Shown here one piece after another: positions 1-6,369 of a DNA stretch of 11,305 bases (position 1 is its first letter; each line of letters opens with the position of its first letter). The notes beneath the pieces are model-generated. The model saw only the letters and a program-made list of their open reading frames with translations, had not been told where the DNA came from and did no database searches. The DNA comes from Methylovirgula sp. Its GTDB lineage: Bacteria; Pseudomonadota; Alphaproteobacteria; Rhizobiales; Beijerinckiaceae. Position numbers and translations under genes: made by a program. The stretch lies in the NCBI GenBank assembly GCA_030040215.1, contig JASHUD010000146.1, positions 1 to 11,305 on the forward strand. The letters run 5' to 3'.

Positions 1-621
1 CCGCGCGAAGACGCGCGCGACGTGTGGATTTCGGCGAAGGCGCCCGACCCACGTTCTCTCGCCGAAGGCGGCGTGGTCGGCACCGCGTCGCTGCGGCGTG
101 GTGCGCTGCTGAAACGGCTGCGCCCGGACCTCAGGCTCACGCTGCTGCGCGGCAACATCGAAACGCGTCTTGCCAAGCTGGCGCGCGGCGAAATCGACGC
201 AACGATTCTGGCGCTCGCCGGATTGAAACGGCTGGGCCTCGCGCACAAGGCAACGAAAGCGCTTGATTGCGACGAATTCGTCCCCGCCGTCGGACAGGGC
301 GCGATCGGCATTACGATGCGGCGCGGCGAGACCGCGGTCGCGCAACTGCTTCGTCCGATTCTCGATCCAGCGACCGGCGTCGCGCTTGCCTGTGAGCGTG
401 CTCTGCTGCGCGTTCTCGACGGCTCGTGCCGCACGCCGATCGGCGGTCACGCGCGTCTCGAAGGCGCGGCGCTTGCCATCCACGCGATCGTGTTGCGGCC
501 GGACGGGACGCAGTTTTACGAAACGCGCCTGCGCGGGGCCGCGGCGGATTCCGCGGCGCTCGGCGAGGCGGCGGCACGCGAACTGCTGGCCCGTGCGCCG
601 CCCGATTTTCTTGAAAGGTAG
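1..621 (+). CDS. hemC: hydroxymethylbilane synthase (porphobilinogen deaminase), 5'-truncated by the window edge
   Basis: The reading frame is open from base 1, so the GTG at 22 is internal and the true start lies upstream of the window. About 206 C-terminal residues are present. The enzyme condenses four porphobilinogen molecules into hydroxymethylbilane in the cytosol, feeding heme, siroheme and cobalamin synthesis. Recognised motifs are PRED near the start, VVGTASLRRGALL, the LRGNIETRL loop and LDGSCRTPIG. The Cys of the last motif (codon 427-429) is the expected attachment site of the dipyrromethane cofactor. hemD starts 3 nt after the TAG stop, as in many alphaproteobacteria. Family identity is clear; only the N-terminal third is missing. 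Confidence 0.96.
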   Translation, partial: PREDARDVWISAKAPDPRSLAEGGVVGTASLRRGALLKRLRPDLRLTLLRGNIETRLAKLARGEIDATILALAGLKRLGLAHKATKALDCDEFVPAVGQGAIGITMRRGETAVAQLLRPILDPATGVALACERALLRVLDGSCRTPIGGHARLEGAALAIHAIVLRPDGTQFYETRLRGAAADSAALGEAAARELLARAPPDFLER

Positions 622-624
622 CCG

Positions 625-1344
625 ATGTTCGTCTTGCTCACGCGCCCCTTGGACGAAGCGTTGCGTACCGCTGAGAAGCTGAAGGCCTTGGGCCACACGG
701 CGGTGCTTTCGCCGGTGATCGAGATCGTGGCGACTGGCGCCGCTTGGCCGCGTGGCGTCGTCGATGCCGTGGTTGCGACGAGCGCCCGCGCCTTTCAATG
801 TCTCGATCTTGCGCCAGACTGGCCTCTGCCGGAAGCGCGCCGGCTTTATCCGCTCTTCGTCGTCGGCGCGAAAACGGCGGAAGCAGCCCGCGCCCGCGGC
901 TTCGAAGGCGTGTCGCAAATCACCTTGGATGCGAAGGCGCTTTGTTCGGTGATCCGCGACAGGTTCGAACCCAATGCCCGGGTTCTCTATCTCGCCGGCC
1001 GCGACCGCAAGAGCGATCTTGAGACATGTTGCAACAAAGCCGGCGTTACCCTCGAGGCCATCGAAACCTATGCTGCGCAGTCCGCGGCGCAGTTGTCGGA
1101 TGAGGCGGTTCGGCTCGCCGACGAAGGCATCATCGGCGCCGTGCTCCATTTTTCCCGGCGCAGCGCGGAAATTTTCCTGCGGCTCACGGGGGAAACGCGT
1201 TTCGATCCGGCGCCGCTCATCCACGTGGCAATTTCCGCGGACGCGGCGGCGCCCTTGGCGGCTCTGCCAAAGGTCGTCGTCGTGCAGGAGCCGAGCGAAG
1301 ACGCAATTCTCGCTCTGTTTCGGCTGCCGTCTTCCGGAGCATGA
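625..1344 (+). CDS. hemD: uroporphyrinogen-III synthase
   Basis: A 239-residue protein, within the usual 230-260 range for HemD. It cyclises hydroxymethylbilane to uroporphyrinogen III with inversion of ring D. HemD is poorly conserved, so the call rests on four things: the N-terminal LLTRPLDEALRTAEKL and SPVIEIV, the central YLAGRDRKSDLE segment, the C-terminal GAVLHFSRRSAEIFL segment, and its place 3 nt behind hemC. The start ATG at 625 follows a GAAAGG stretch that overlaps the end of hemC, so translation is probably coupled. The stop at 1342-1344 overlaps an ATG (ATGA at 1341), but that frame closes after 11 codons. The mitofilin-like gene that often follows hemD in Hyphomicrobiales is absent. 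Confidence 0.93.
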   Translation: MFVLLTRPLDEALRTAEKLKALGHTAVLSPVIEIVATGAAWPRGVVDAVVATSARAFQCLDLAPDWPLPEARRLYPLFVVGAKTAEAARARGFEGVSQITLDAKALCSVIRDRFEPNARVLYLAGRDRKSDLETCCNKAGVTLEAIETYAAQSAAQLSDEAVRLADEGIIGAVLHFSRRSAEIFLRLTGETRFDPAPLIHVAISADAAAPLAALPKVVVVQEPSEDAILALFRLPSSGA

Positions 1345-1404
1345 GCGACGCGTTGCCGAAGAAGCGCCCTGGCTAGCGAACTTGTGCGCGCCGGCCGCCG
1401 CGCC

Positions 1405-1419
1405 GCGCTTGCTAAGCGC
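1405..1419 (+). terminator. hairpin downstream of hemD, possible terminator
   Basis: GCGCTT, a 3-nt GCT loop, then AAGCGC form a perfect 6-bp stem 60 nt after the hemD stop, with further G/C pairing possible outside it (GCCG at 1402-1405 with CGGC at 1421-1424). No T-tract follows, so a role as intrinsic terminator is only possible. Confidence 0.3.
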
Positions 1420-1536
1420 ACGGCGGACGGACATCTTAGGCAGGTTGGGAATGGAGAAGGGCACGTTTCGCGACGCAACAGGAATGTTTCTTACAACAAT
1501 CTTCCGACCTTGGAACGTCCGCCCATGCTAGATAAC

Positions 1537-1582
1537 GATCCGTCCGCAGGCGGCCTGAGTTCCACCCGGTCCAGGTCGGATC
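1537..1582 (+). promoter_or_regulatory. inverted repeat in the leader of the ABC transporter operon
   Basis: GATCCGTCC (1537-1545) pairs with GGTCGGATC (1574-1582) with a single T-T mismatch. A small nested CAGG-CGG-CCTG hairpin lies inside. It ends about 43 nt before the TTG start and is followed by a pyrimidine-rich stretch. It could be an attenuator or structured leader, a terminator for read-through from hemD, or chance. No known riboswitch class was recognised. Confidence 0.3.
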
Positions 1583-1602
1583 TTTCCCTTTGGGGGGCGA
1601 AA

Positions 1603-1638
1603 ATGTCCCAAAAGGAAAAATGTCTTGACGCTGGATGA
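1603..1638 (+). other. 11-codon mini-ORF overlapping the ATPase start
   Basis: ATG at 1603 has a G6 run (1592-1597) five bases upstream as a Shine-Dalgarno candidate. It encodes MSQKEKCLDAG and stops with TGA at 1636-1638. It overlaps the TTG start of the downstream ATPase by 14 nt in another frame. It may be a translational-coupling leader, or the real start of the ATPase separated from it by one extra A in the A5 run at 1616-1620. Confidence 0.35.
1611..1616 (+). promoter_or_regulatory. ribosome binding site supporting the TTG start at 1625
   Basis: AAAGGA lies 8 nt before TTG 1625. No ATG or GTG occurs in this frame between the upstream in-frame stop (TGA, 1556-1558) and 1625, so TTG is the first usable start. 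Confidence 0.5.
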
Positions 1639-2416
1639 ACGAGTCACGCGTGAAAAGGACGTTTTGCGCACCGCCGCGCTGGAGGTCGCAGGCGTCAGCC
1701 ACTTCTACGGCAAGCGCAAAGCCCTCGATAACGTCTCCTTCGTCGTCGAGCCGGGGAGTTTCACCGTTCTTCTCGGATTGAACGGAGCGGGCAAGAGCAC
1801 GCTGTTCTCGCTGATCACCCACCTCTATGCGACGCGCAGCGGAAAGATCTGGATCTTCGGCTATGAGATCGGCCGGCAAACCCGCGAGGCGCTGCGCCGT
1901 CTCGGCGTCGTCTTCCAGCCGCGCACGCTCGACCTCGAACTCACCGTCATGCAGAACCTCATTTACCACGCCGCTCTGCACGGCATCGGTCCGCGCGAAG
2001 CAAAGCGGCGGGCGGGGGCAGTGCTGGCGCGCGCCGGCCTCGCGGAACGCGCCGGCGACCGGGTGCGCAATCTTTCCGGCGGTTTGATCCGCCGCGTCGA
2101 AATCGCCAGAGCGTTCCTGCATCGCCCCGAACTATTGCTGCTCGACGAAGCGACCGTCGGGCTCGACGTGAAGGCGCGCGCCGACATTATCGCGCAGGTG
2201 CGCGCCCTCGTCGCCAGCGAAGGCATCGGCGTGCTTTGGACGACGCATTTGATCGACGAGATCGCCAAGACCGACTCGGTCGTGATCCTGCACGAAGGCA
2301 AGGTGCGCGAGAAAGGCCTTGCCACCGAGATCCTGGCGCGCACCGGCGCTCCGGATATGGCCGCGGCCTTCGTCAAAGTCACCGGCGCTCACATGCATAC
2401 AGAGGCCAATCCATGA
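1625..2416 (+). CDS. ABC transporter ATP-binding protein, PedB/LutE-like (PQQ-alcohol-dehydrogenase-associated type)
   Basis: A 263-residue cytoplasmic ATPase. Walker A is GLNGAGKST (51-59), the Q-loop Gln is about 98 in VVFQPRTLDLELTV, the signature is LSGGLIRRVEIARA (from 150), Walker B/D-loop is LLLLDEATVGLD (170-181), and the switch His is about 208 in WTTHLIDEI. The signature has Leu where LSGGQ has Gln. The stretch from SFTVLLGLNGAGKST to LIYHAALHGI resembles the family found beside PQQ-dependent alcohol dehydrogenases (TIGR03864-type, recalled from memory; not searched). PedB of Pseudomonas putida and LutE of Methylobacterium are, to my knowledge, relatives tied to lanthanide-dependent growth. 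The gene starts with TTG and overlaps the permease by 4 nt (ATGA). The substrate is not visible from sequence, and no binding protein is encoded alongside. Confidence 0.88.
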   Translation: MTLDERVTREKDVLRTAALEVAGVSHFYGKRKALDNVSFVVEPGSFTVLLGLNGAGKSTLFSLITHLYATRSGKIWIFGYEIGRQTREALRRLGVVFQPRTLDLELTVMQNLIYHAALHGIGPREAKRRAGAVLARAGLAERAGDRVRNLSGGLIRRVEIARAFLHRPELLLLDEATVGLDVKARADIIAQVRALVASEGIGVLWTTHLIDEIAKTDSVVILHEGKVREKGLATEILARTGAPDMAAAFVKVTGAHMHTEANP

Positions 2417-3264
2417 CCAGCGTCGTCACAGCGCGGCTCCCGCGCAAAGGTTTCAGCCCGGTGCAATATGCGATTGCACTGCAAGGAATCGTGTGGCGCG
2501 AGTCCTTGCGCTTCGTGCATCAGCGCGGGCGATTTATTTCCGCCTTGGTGCGGCCGCTGGTCTGGCTGTTCATTTTCGCCTCGGGTTTCCGCGCCGTACT
2601 CGGCATCTCCATCATCCCGCCCTATCAAACGTACGTGACGTATGACGTCTATATTACGCCGGGGTTGATGGCGATGATCCAGCTCTTCAACGGCATGCAG
2701 TCGTCGCTGTCGATGGTCTATGATCGCGAGACCGGCAACATGCGCACCTTGCTGGTGAGCCCTTTCCCGCGCTGGTATCTATTGACCTGCAAACTGTTCG
2801 CCGGCGCGGCGGTCGGCGTTCTTCAGGTCTATACCTATCTGTTGATCGCCTATTTCTGGGGGATCGAGCCGGACTCGCCATGGGGCTATGTGACGGTCCT
2901 TCCCGCCCTGTTTCTTTCCGGACTGATGCTCGGATCGCTCGGCATGGTGATGTCGTCGCTGATCCGACAGTTGGAGAATTTCGCGGGAGTGATGAACTTC
3001 GTCATTTTCCCGATGTTCTTCGCTTCCTCGGCGCTCTATCCGCTCTGGGAGGTGCAGGAGAAGAGCCCTTGGCTTGCCGCCATCTGCTGGCTCAATCCTT
3101 TTACGTACGCCGTCGAACTGATCCGTTTCGCCTTCTACGAACAGCTCGATCTTACCTCGCTCGTGGTCGACATCGGCTGCACAATCGCATTCCTGGCCGC
3201 TGCGATCCTCGCTTACGATCCGGCGCGCGGCATGCTCATCCGCCGTGGCGGAGGCGTAGAATGA
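2413..3264 (+). CDS. ABC-2 type transporter permease, PedC/LutF-like
   Basis: A 283-residue inner-membrane protein starting at ATG 2413 inside the ATPase stop codon, with AGAGG upstream; an open frame further upstream is antisense-free shadow of the ATPase. About six hydrophobic segments are visible: LVRPLVWLFIFASGF, the TPGLMAMIQLF region, GVLQVYTYLLIAYFW, VLPALFLSGLMLGSLGMVM, FAGVMNFVIFPMFFASSALY and a C-terminal IGCTIAFLAAAILAY. The blocks RFISALVRPLVWLF, ITPGLMAMIQLFNGMQSS and MRTLLVSPFPRWYLL resemble PedC-type permeases (TIGR03861-type, from memory). ABC-2 permeases usually export, whereas the P. putida Ped system is linked to rare-earth-dependent growth, so direction is unresolved. It pairs with the ATPase at 1625. 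An ATG overlapping its stop (3261) opens a frame that is mostly antisense to the cytochrome gene and is not called. Confidence 0.88.
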   Translation: MTSVVTARLPRKGFSPVQYAIALQGIVWRESLRFVHQRGRFISALVRPLVWLFIFASGFRAVLGISIIPPYQTYVTYDVYITPGLMAMIQLFNGMQSSLSMVYDRETGNMRTLLVSPFPRWYLLTCKLFAGAAVGVLQVYTYLLIAYFWGIEPDSPWGYVTVLPALFLSGLMLGSLGMVMSSLIRQLENFAGVMNFVIFPMFFASSALYPLWEVQEKSPWLAAICWLNPFTYAVELIRFAFYEQLDLTSLVVDIGCTIAFLAAAILAYDPARGMLIRRGGGVE

Positions 3265-3308
3265 ACGACGCAATGCAGCGGAGAGCCGCTGTCGCGGCAC
3301 ATTTTCGC

Positions 3309-3333
3309 GGTCGACGCGGCGAGCGCGTCGACC
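3309..3333. terminator. perfect hairpin between convergent genes, possible bidirectional terminator
   Basis: GGTCGACGCG, a 5-nt loop (GCGAG), then CGCGTCGACC: a perfect 10-bp stem, extendable by one C-G pair outside. It lies 45 nt after the permease stop and 21 nt after the cytochrome stop on the other strand, where termination is needed in both directions. There is no good T-tract on the plus side; on the minus side only a short A/T stretch (GCGAAAATG) follows. Confidence 0.55.
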
Positions 3334-3353
3334 GGAAAGCTCGCATGGGCGGT

Positions 3354-3761
3354 CTATTTCTTGGAACCGTCCGCCTTGAACTGCGAGATATAGGCCCAGA
3401 TGTTGTCGCGGTCGCTGGCTTTGGGCAGCCCCGGGAAAAGCATCTTCGTACCGGGAATGTCCGCCTGCGGATTGGTGATATATGTCTCGAAGCTCTGCTG
3501 GTTCCAAACGAAGCCCGCTTTCTTCTTGGCTTGGTCAGCCGCGGAATAGTCGTAACCGGGCTCGGAAGCGATGGTGCGGCCGTCGATACCGTTGAGATCG
3601 GGACCGACGAAGTTGGCCGCGCCCGGACCAATCCGATGGCAGAGCATGCAGGTGTGTTTGAAGATCTGTTCGCCGGCGGCGGGATCGCCCGCTGCGAGCG
3701 CCGGCCCTGCCATCAAGGCGAGCATGCCGCTCGCCAGCAAGGCCATGCTTTTGTAACTCAT
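3354..3761 (-). CDS. exported class I cytochrome c (c550/c2-like)
   Basis: A 135-residue precursor. A Sec signal peptide (MSYKSMALLASGMLALMAG, cut near ALA|AGD, residues 23/24) delivers it to the periplasm. CMLCH (38-42) is the covalent heme site with His42 as axial ligand. Met107 in PGTKMLFPGL is the expected sixth ligand. GPDLNGIDGRT, YDYSAADQ and the C-terminal DNIWAYISQFKADG follow the usual order of soluble alphaproteobacterial c550/c2 proteins. It probably carries electrons between periplasmic dehydrogenases or the bc1 complex and oxidases. AAGGAA upstream of ATG 3761 is a good ribosome site. It is divergent from the NitT/TauT operon and convergent with the PedBC-like genes, so it is transcribed alone. 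A role as electron acceptor of a PQQ dehydrogenase is plausible but not shown. Confidence 0.94.
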   Translation of the reverse strand: MSYKSMALLASGMLALMAGPALAAGDPAAGEQIFKHTCMLCHRIGPGAANFVGPDLNGIDGRTIASEPGYDYSAADQAKKKAGFVWNQQSFETYITNPQADIPGTKMLFPGLPKASDRDNIWAYISQFKADGSKK

Positions 3762-3937
3762 GATTTCCTTCCCCTCTCCCAGGGCGGCCTTCGCCGCCTA
3801 CGCAACGCCGGACGATCGGCTTTATCGTTGCACGCCCGCAAATGTGTAGCCCGATCGACCGATTCAAGACAATCCCCGCGGCGCGCCAGCAAGACGCCGA
3901 AATGCGTGAATTCCGTCCATTGAAAGCCGAGGTTGCG
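3762..3937. promoter_or_regulatory. divergent intergenic region, cytochrome c / NitT-type ABC operon
   Basis: This 176-bp region must hold promoters for both flanking units. It contains a GGCGGC-CTTC-GCCGCC hairpin (3783-3798), inside the probable cytochrome 5' leader. The plus frame is open from ATG 3842 into the binding-protein gene, but the 32 extra residues would bury the signal peptide, so that start is rejected. No clear -35/-10 pair was identified. Confidence 0.4.
3929..3932 (+). promoter_or_regulatory. ribosome binding site choosing start 3938
   Basis: GAGG sits 5 nt before ATG 3938, which begins directly with a signal peptide. The in-frame ATG at 3842 would add a charged, non-signal N-terminus. 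Confidence 0.6.
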
Positions 3938-4924
3938 ATGCACCAACAACCGATCCACGGAATTGCGGCGTTTTGCCTCGGTTTGCTCCTCCTATGCGGC
4001 GGCCCGGTGCAAGCCGCGGACGTACTTCGTATTGCGGTGCAAGAAAACGGCACCTTCAGTTGGGAGCTCGCCGTCATCAAGGACCATCAGCTCGATACCA
4101 AAGCTGGGCTCAAACTGCAGATCACCGAACTGGGCTCTACCGATACCGGCAAGATCGCCATCATGGGCGGTTCCGCGGACATCGTCTTGTCCGATTGGCT
4201 CTGGGTTTCGCGCGAGCGCAGCCTGGGCGGCAAGCTCCAGTTCTATCCGTATTCCAGCGCGCTCGGGGCCGTTATGGTGCCCGCCCGCTCGCCGATCAAG
4301 TCGCTCGCCGATCTCGAGGGCAAGAAACTCTCGGTTGCCGGCGGGCCGCTCGACAAAAGCTGGCTATTGCTGCAAGCGCTGGCCAAACGTTCTTCGATCG
4401 ATCTCGCCTCGCAATCGACGATCCTCTACGGCGCGCCGCCGCTGCTTTGGCAGAAGGCGCTGCAAGGCGAAAGCAACGCGACTCTGAACTTTTGGACGTT
4501 CTGCGTCGATCTCGAACTGCATGGTTTCAGGCGCCTGATCGGCATCGACGACGTCGAAAAGAACCTCGGCGCTACCGGACGGGTGGCGATGATCGGCTAT
4601 GTCTTCGATGAAACGTTCGCGCAGCAGCACCGCGACGTGCTGCGCCGCTTCTTCGCGATGACCCGGCAGGCGCAGGATATCTTGGCGCACTCCGACGCCG
4701 AGTGGCAGAAGCTCGCTCCGCTGATCGGCACGTCGAATCCGCAGGCGCTCGCACTTTATCGTAAGCGCTATCTCGAAGGCATCGAGGTCAGGCCCATCGC
4801 GGAGGAAGAGGCGGACGCGCGCAAGCTCTATCTCGTTCTCGCGCAGATCGGCGGCGCGACGCTTGTCGGGCCGGCATCGGAACTCGACGGCGGCACCTTC
4901 TACAAAGAAGCGACGGAAAACTGA
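3938..4924 (+). CDS. NitT/TauT-family ABC transporter periplasmic substrate-binding protein (NMT1/THI5-like)
   Basis: A 328-residue precursor. The signal peptide is MHQQPIHGIAAFCLGLLLLC, with cleavage expected after VQA (about 26). Cys20 does not sit in a proper lipobox, so a free periplasmic protein is likely. The mature part starts ADVLRIAVQENGTFSWELAVI and continues with a type II binding-protein pattern: GKIAIMGGSADIVLSDWLW, KSLADLEGKKLSVAGGPLDKSW, then a second lobe with YGAPPLLWQKALQGESNATLN. This resembles binding proteins for nitrate, sulfonates, taurine or HMP, but no substrate-specific signature was recognised. The permease follows after one base and the ATPase after that. The order and single-base spacing make a complete import system clear; the ligand is unknown. 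Confidence 0.87.
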   Translation: MHQQPIHGIAAFCLGLLLLCGGPVQAADVLRIAVQENGTFSWELAVIKDHQLDTKAGLKLQITELGSTDTGKIAIMGGSADIVLSDWLWVSRERSLGGKLQFYPYSSALGAVMVPARSPIKSLADLEGKKLSVAGGPLDKSWLLLQALAKRSSIDLASQSTILYGAPPLLWQKALQGESNATLNFWTFCVDLELHGFRRLIGIDDVEKNLGATGRVAMIGYVFDETFAQQHRDVLRRFFAMTRQAQDILAHSDAEWQKLAPLIGTSNPQALALYRKRYLEGIEVRPIAEEEADARKLYLVLAQIGGATLVGPASELDGGTFYKEATEN

Positions 4925-4925
4925 C

Positions 4926-5666
4926 GTGCTTCTGAGAATCCTGTCGCTCCTTCTGTTGATCGCGATTTGGCAGGTGGCTTCGATGCTGGCGGCGAGCCGC
5001 CTGCTGCCGGAGCCGCTCGCCGTCGTCGACGTTATGCTGCGGGAAGCCCGCTCCGGCGCGCTGTTCTTCAATCTCGGCACGACGCTGGCGCGGGTTGCGA
5101 TCTCCTTCGCGCTGGCGATGTTCTTCGGCACCGTATTCGGCGTTCTTATGGGCCGCAGCGTGACGCTCGACCGACTCGGCGATCCCTGGCTCGTCGTCCT
5201 TTTGAACCTGCCGGCGTTGGTCATCATCGTGCTCGCCTACATCTGGATCGGCCTGACCGATACGGCGGCGATCCTCGCCGTCGCTCTCAACAAATTGCCG
5301 AATGCGACAGTTACGATCCGCGAAGGCGCCCGCTCGCTTGACGCCGGCCTCGAAGAGATGGCGACGGTCTTCGCCATGCCGTGGCAAACACGGCTCAGGC
5401 ACGTTTTGCTTCCCCAGCTTGCGCCCTACATCGCGGCGGCGACGCGTTCCGGATTGTCGATCGTCTGGAAGATCGTTCTCGTCGTCGAACTTCTTGGCCG
5501 CTCGAACGGAGTAGGCTTCGAGATCGGCACCGCATTTCAAGTCTTCAATGTCGCGCTCCTTCTCGCCTATGCGCTTCCTTTCGTCGGAATCATGCTGGCG
5601 ATCGAAAGCTTCATCGTGCAACCCTTCGAGCAACATGTCTCCCGTTGGCGCATCAAGACAGCTTGA
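4926..5666 (+). CDS. NitT/TauT-type ABC transporter permease (SsuC/TauC-like)
   Basis: Starting at GTG 4926, one base after the binding-protein stop, it gives 246 residues, normal for SsuC-like permeases. The in-frame ATG at 4863 lies within the binding-protein gene and adds a polar 21-residue stretch, so it was rejected. Hydrophobic segments include LLRILSLLLLIAIWQVASML, VAISFALAMFFGTVFGVLMG, PWLVVLLNLPALVIIVLAYI and ALLLAYALPFVGIMLAI. The EAA-type coupling loop reads EGARSLDAGLEEMATVFAMP, and WQTRLRHVLLPQLAPYIAAA continues the conserved pattern that contacts the ATPase. The ATPase start overlaps its last 32 nt. Confidence 0.9.
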   Translation: MLLRILSLLLLIAIWQVASMLAASRLLPEPLAVVDVMLREARSGALFFNLGTTLARVAISFALAMFFGTVFGVLMGRSVTLDRLGDPWLVVLLNLPALVIIVLAYIWIGLTDTAAILAVALNKLPNATVTIREGARSLDAGLEEMATVFAMPWQTRLRHVLLPQLAPYIAAATRSGLSIVWKIVLVVELLGRSNGVGFEIGTAFQVFNVALLLAYALPFVGIMLAIESFIVQPFEQHVSRWRIKTA

Positions 5667-6369
5667 GATCAAAATCGCGCGCAAGGCGTTCCGCACCGCG
5701 TCGGGCGAAGTGCGCGAAGTGCTGCGCGATTTCTCGACCTCGCTCGCAGTGGGGAAGGTTCACGCGCTTGTCGGTCCGTCGGGCTACGGCAAGACTACCC
5801 TGCTACGCATCGTCATCGGCCTCGATCGCGATTTCGAGGGCGCTGTCGCGCTGCCGCCCGGCACCAAGATCGGCATGGTGTTCCAGGAGCCGCGGCTGTT
5901 GCCTTGGCGCAGCGTGCTGGACAATCTGCGGCTGGCGGCGCCGCAGGCAAGCGAAGCGAATCTGTTGCGCATCGCGACCGATCTCGGCATTGCCGGACAC
6001 CTGCGCTATTTCCCCGGCGAATTGTCGCTCGGGCTCGCGCGCCGCGTGGCGCTGGCGCGGGCGTTCGCCGTCAACCCCAACTTTCTGGTCCTCGACGAAC
6101 CTTTCGTATCGCTCGACGAAGCCTTGGCGATGCGGCTTGGCGACGAGCTCATGGCGCTCGTCGAGCACACCGAGGTGACGACCCTGCTTGTGACCCACGA
6201 CATCGACGAAGCGATCCGGCTCGCCGACCACATCATGCTTCTGGGCGGCCGCCCGGCCAAGATCGTCGCCGATTTCGACATCGCCTTGCCAAGAGCGGCG
6301 ATGACGGCCGACTATGCGGCCAAGATCAAAGCCGAGATCGGCGCCGTCATTGCGGAAGCTGTTGCGTGA
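5635..6369 (+). CDS. NitT/TauT-type ABC transporter ATP-binding protein (SsuB/TauB-like)
   Basis: A 244-residue ATPase. ATG 5635 lies 32 nt inside the permease gene; earlier starts in the frame give only a shadow of the permease. Walker A is GPSGYGKTT (47-55), Q84 is in MVFQEPRLLPW, Walker B is FLVLDEPFVSLD (150-161), and the switch His is in LLVTHDIDEA. The signature is LSLGLARRVALARA (from 130): both the second Gly and the Gln of LSGGQ are replaced. I recall similar variants in other alphaproteobacterial members of this subgroup, so it need not mean loss of activity. It energises the permease at 4926. Its stop overlaps the GTG start of the HAD gene (GTGA), so the operon continues. Confidence 0.9.
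   Translation: MSPVGASRQLEIKIARKAFRTASGEVREVLRDFSTSLAVGKVHALVGPSGYGKTTLLRIVIGLDRDFEGAVALPPGTKIGMVFQEPRLLPWRSVLDNLRLAAPQASEANLLRIATDLGIAGHLRYFPGELSLGLARRVALARAFAVNPNFLVLDEPFVSLDEALAMRLGDELMALVEHTEVTTLLVTHDIDEAIRLADHIMLLGGRPAKIVADFDIALPRAAMTADYAAKIKAEIGAVIAEAVA

Larger units (their letters stand above)
1345..1624. other. 280-bp gene-free region between hemD and the ABC operon
   Basis: No convincing gene is present. A frame open from GTG 1384 to TGA 1638 encodes a basic, low-complexity 84-residue sequence with no recognisable family. The region holds a compact hairpin near 1405-1419, which could end hemCD transcription. A long-range dyad at 1537-1582 and an 11-codon mini-ORF at 1603-1638 precede the transporter. 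The ABC operon promoter presumably lies here, but I see no convincing -35/-10 pair. Confidence 0.5.

Noticed and set aside
1384..1638. 84-codon ORF between hemD and the ABC operon
   Set aside because: Basic low-complexity product, no recognisable family, and no clear ribosome site at GTG 1384.
2880..3923. Long plus-strand ORF (347 codons), with an ATG at 3261 overlapping the permease stop
   Set aside because: It runs out of frame through the end of the permease gene and then antisense to the cytochrome c gene. The product is Arg-rich with no family pattern, while the cytochrome has a signal peptide, CMLCH and a Met ligand.
3842..3937. N-terminal extension of the binding protein from ATG 3842
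   Set aside because: It would place 32 polar residues ahead of a clear signal peptide; ATG 3938 has GAGG at proper spacing.
3995..3997. Possible lipoprotein Cys in the binding-protein signal peptide
   Set aside because: Residues before Cys20 are LLLL, with no Ala/Gly/Ser at -1, while a VQA|AD signal peptidase I site fits well.
4863..4925. Upstream ATG of the NitT-type permease
   Set aside because: It lies within the binding-protein coding region and adds a polar stretch before the first membrane segment; GTG 4926 follows the previous stop by one base.
4364..5227. Minus-strand ORF of 287 codons opposite the binding protein and permease
   Set aside because: High-GC antisense shadow: the product is Arg/Ser-rich, while the plus strand encodes clear transporter proteins with operon spacing.
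5904..6365. N-terminal extension of the HAD protein
   Set aside because: The extra 154 codons are a frame-shifted reading of the ATPase gene; the HAD fold starts right at GTG 6366.
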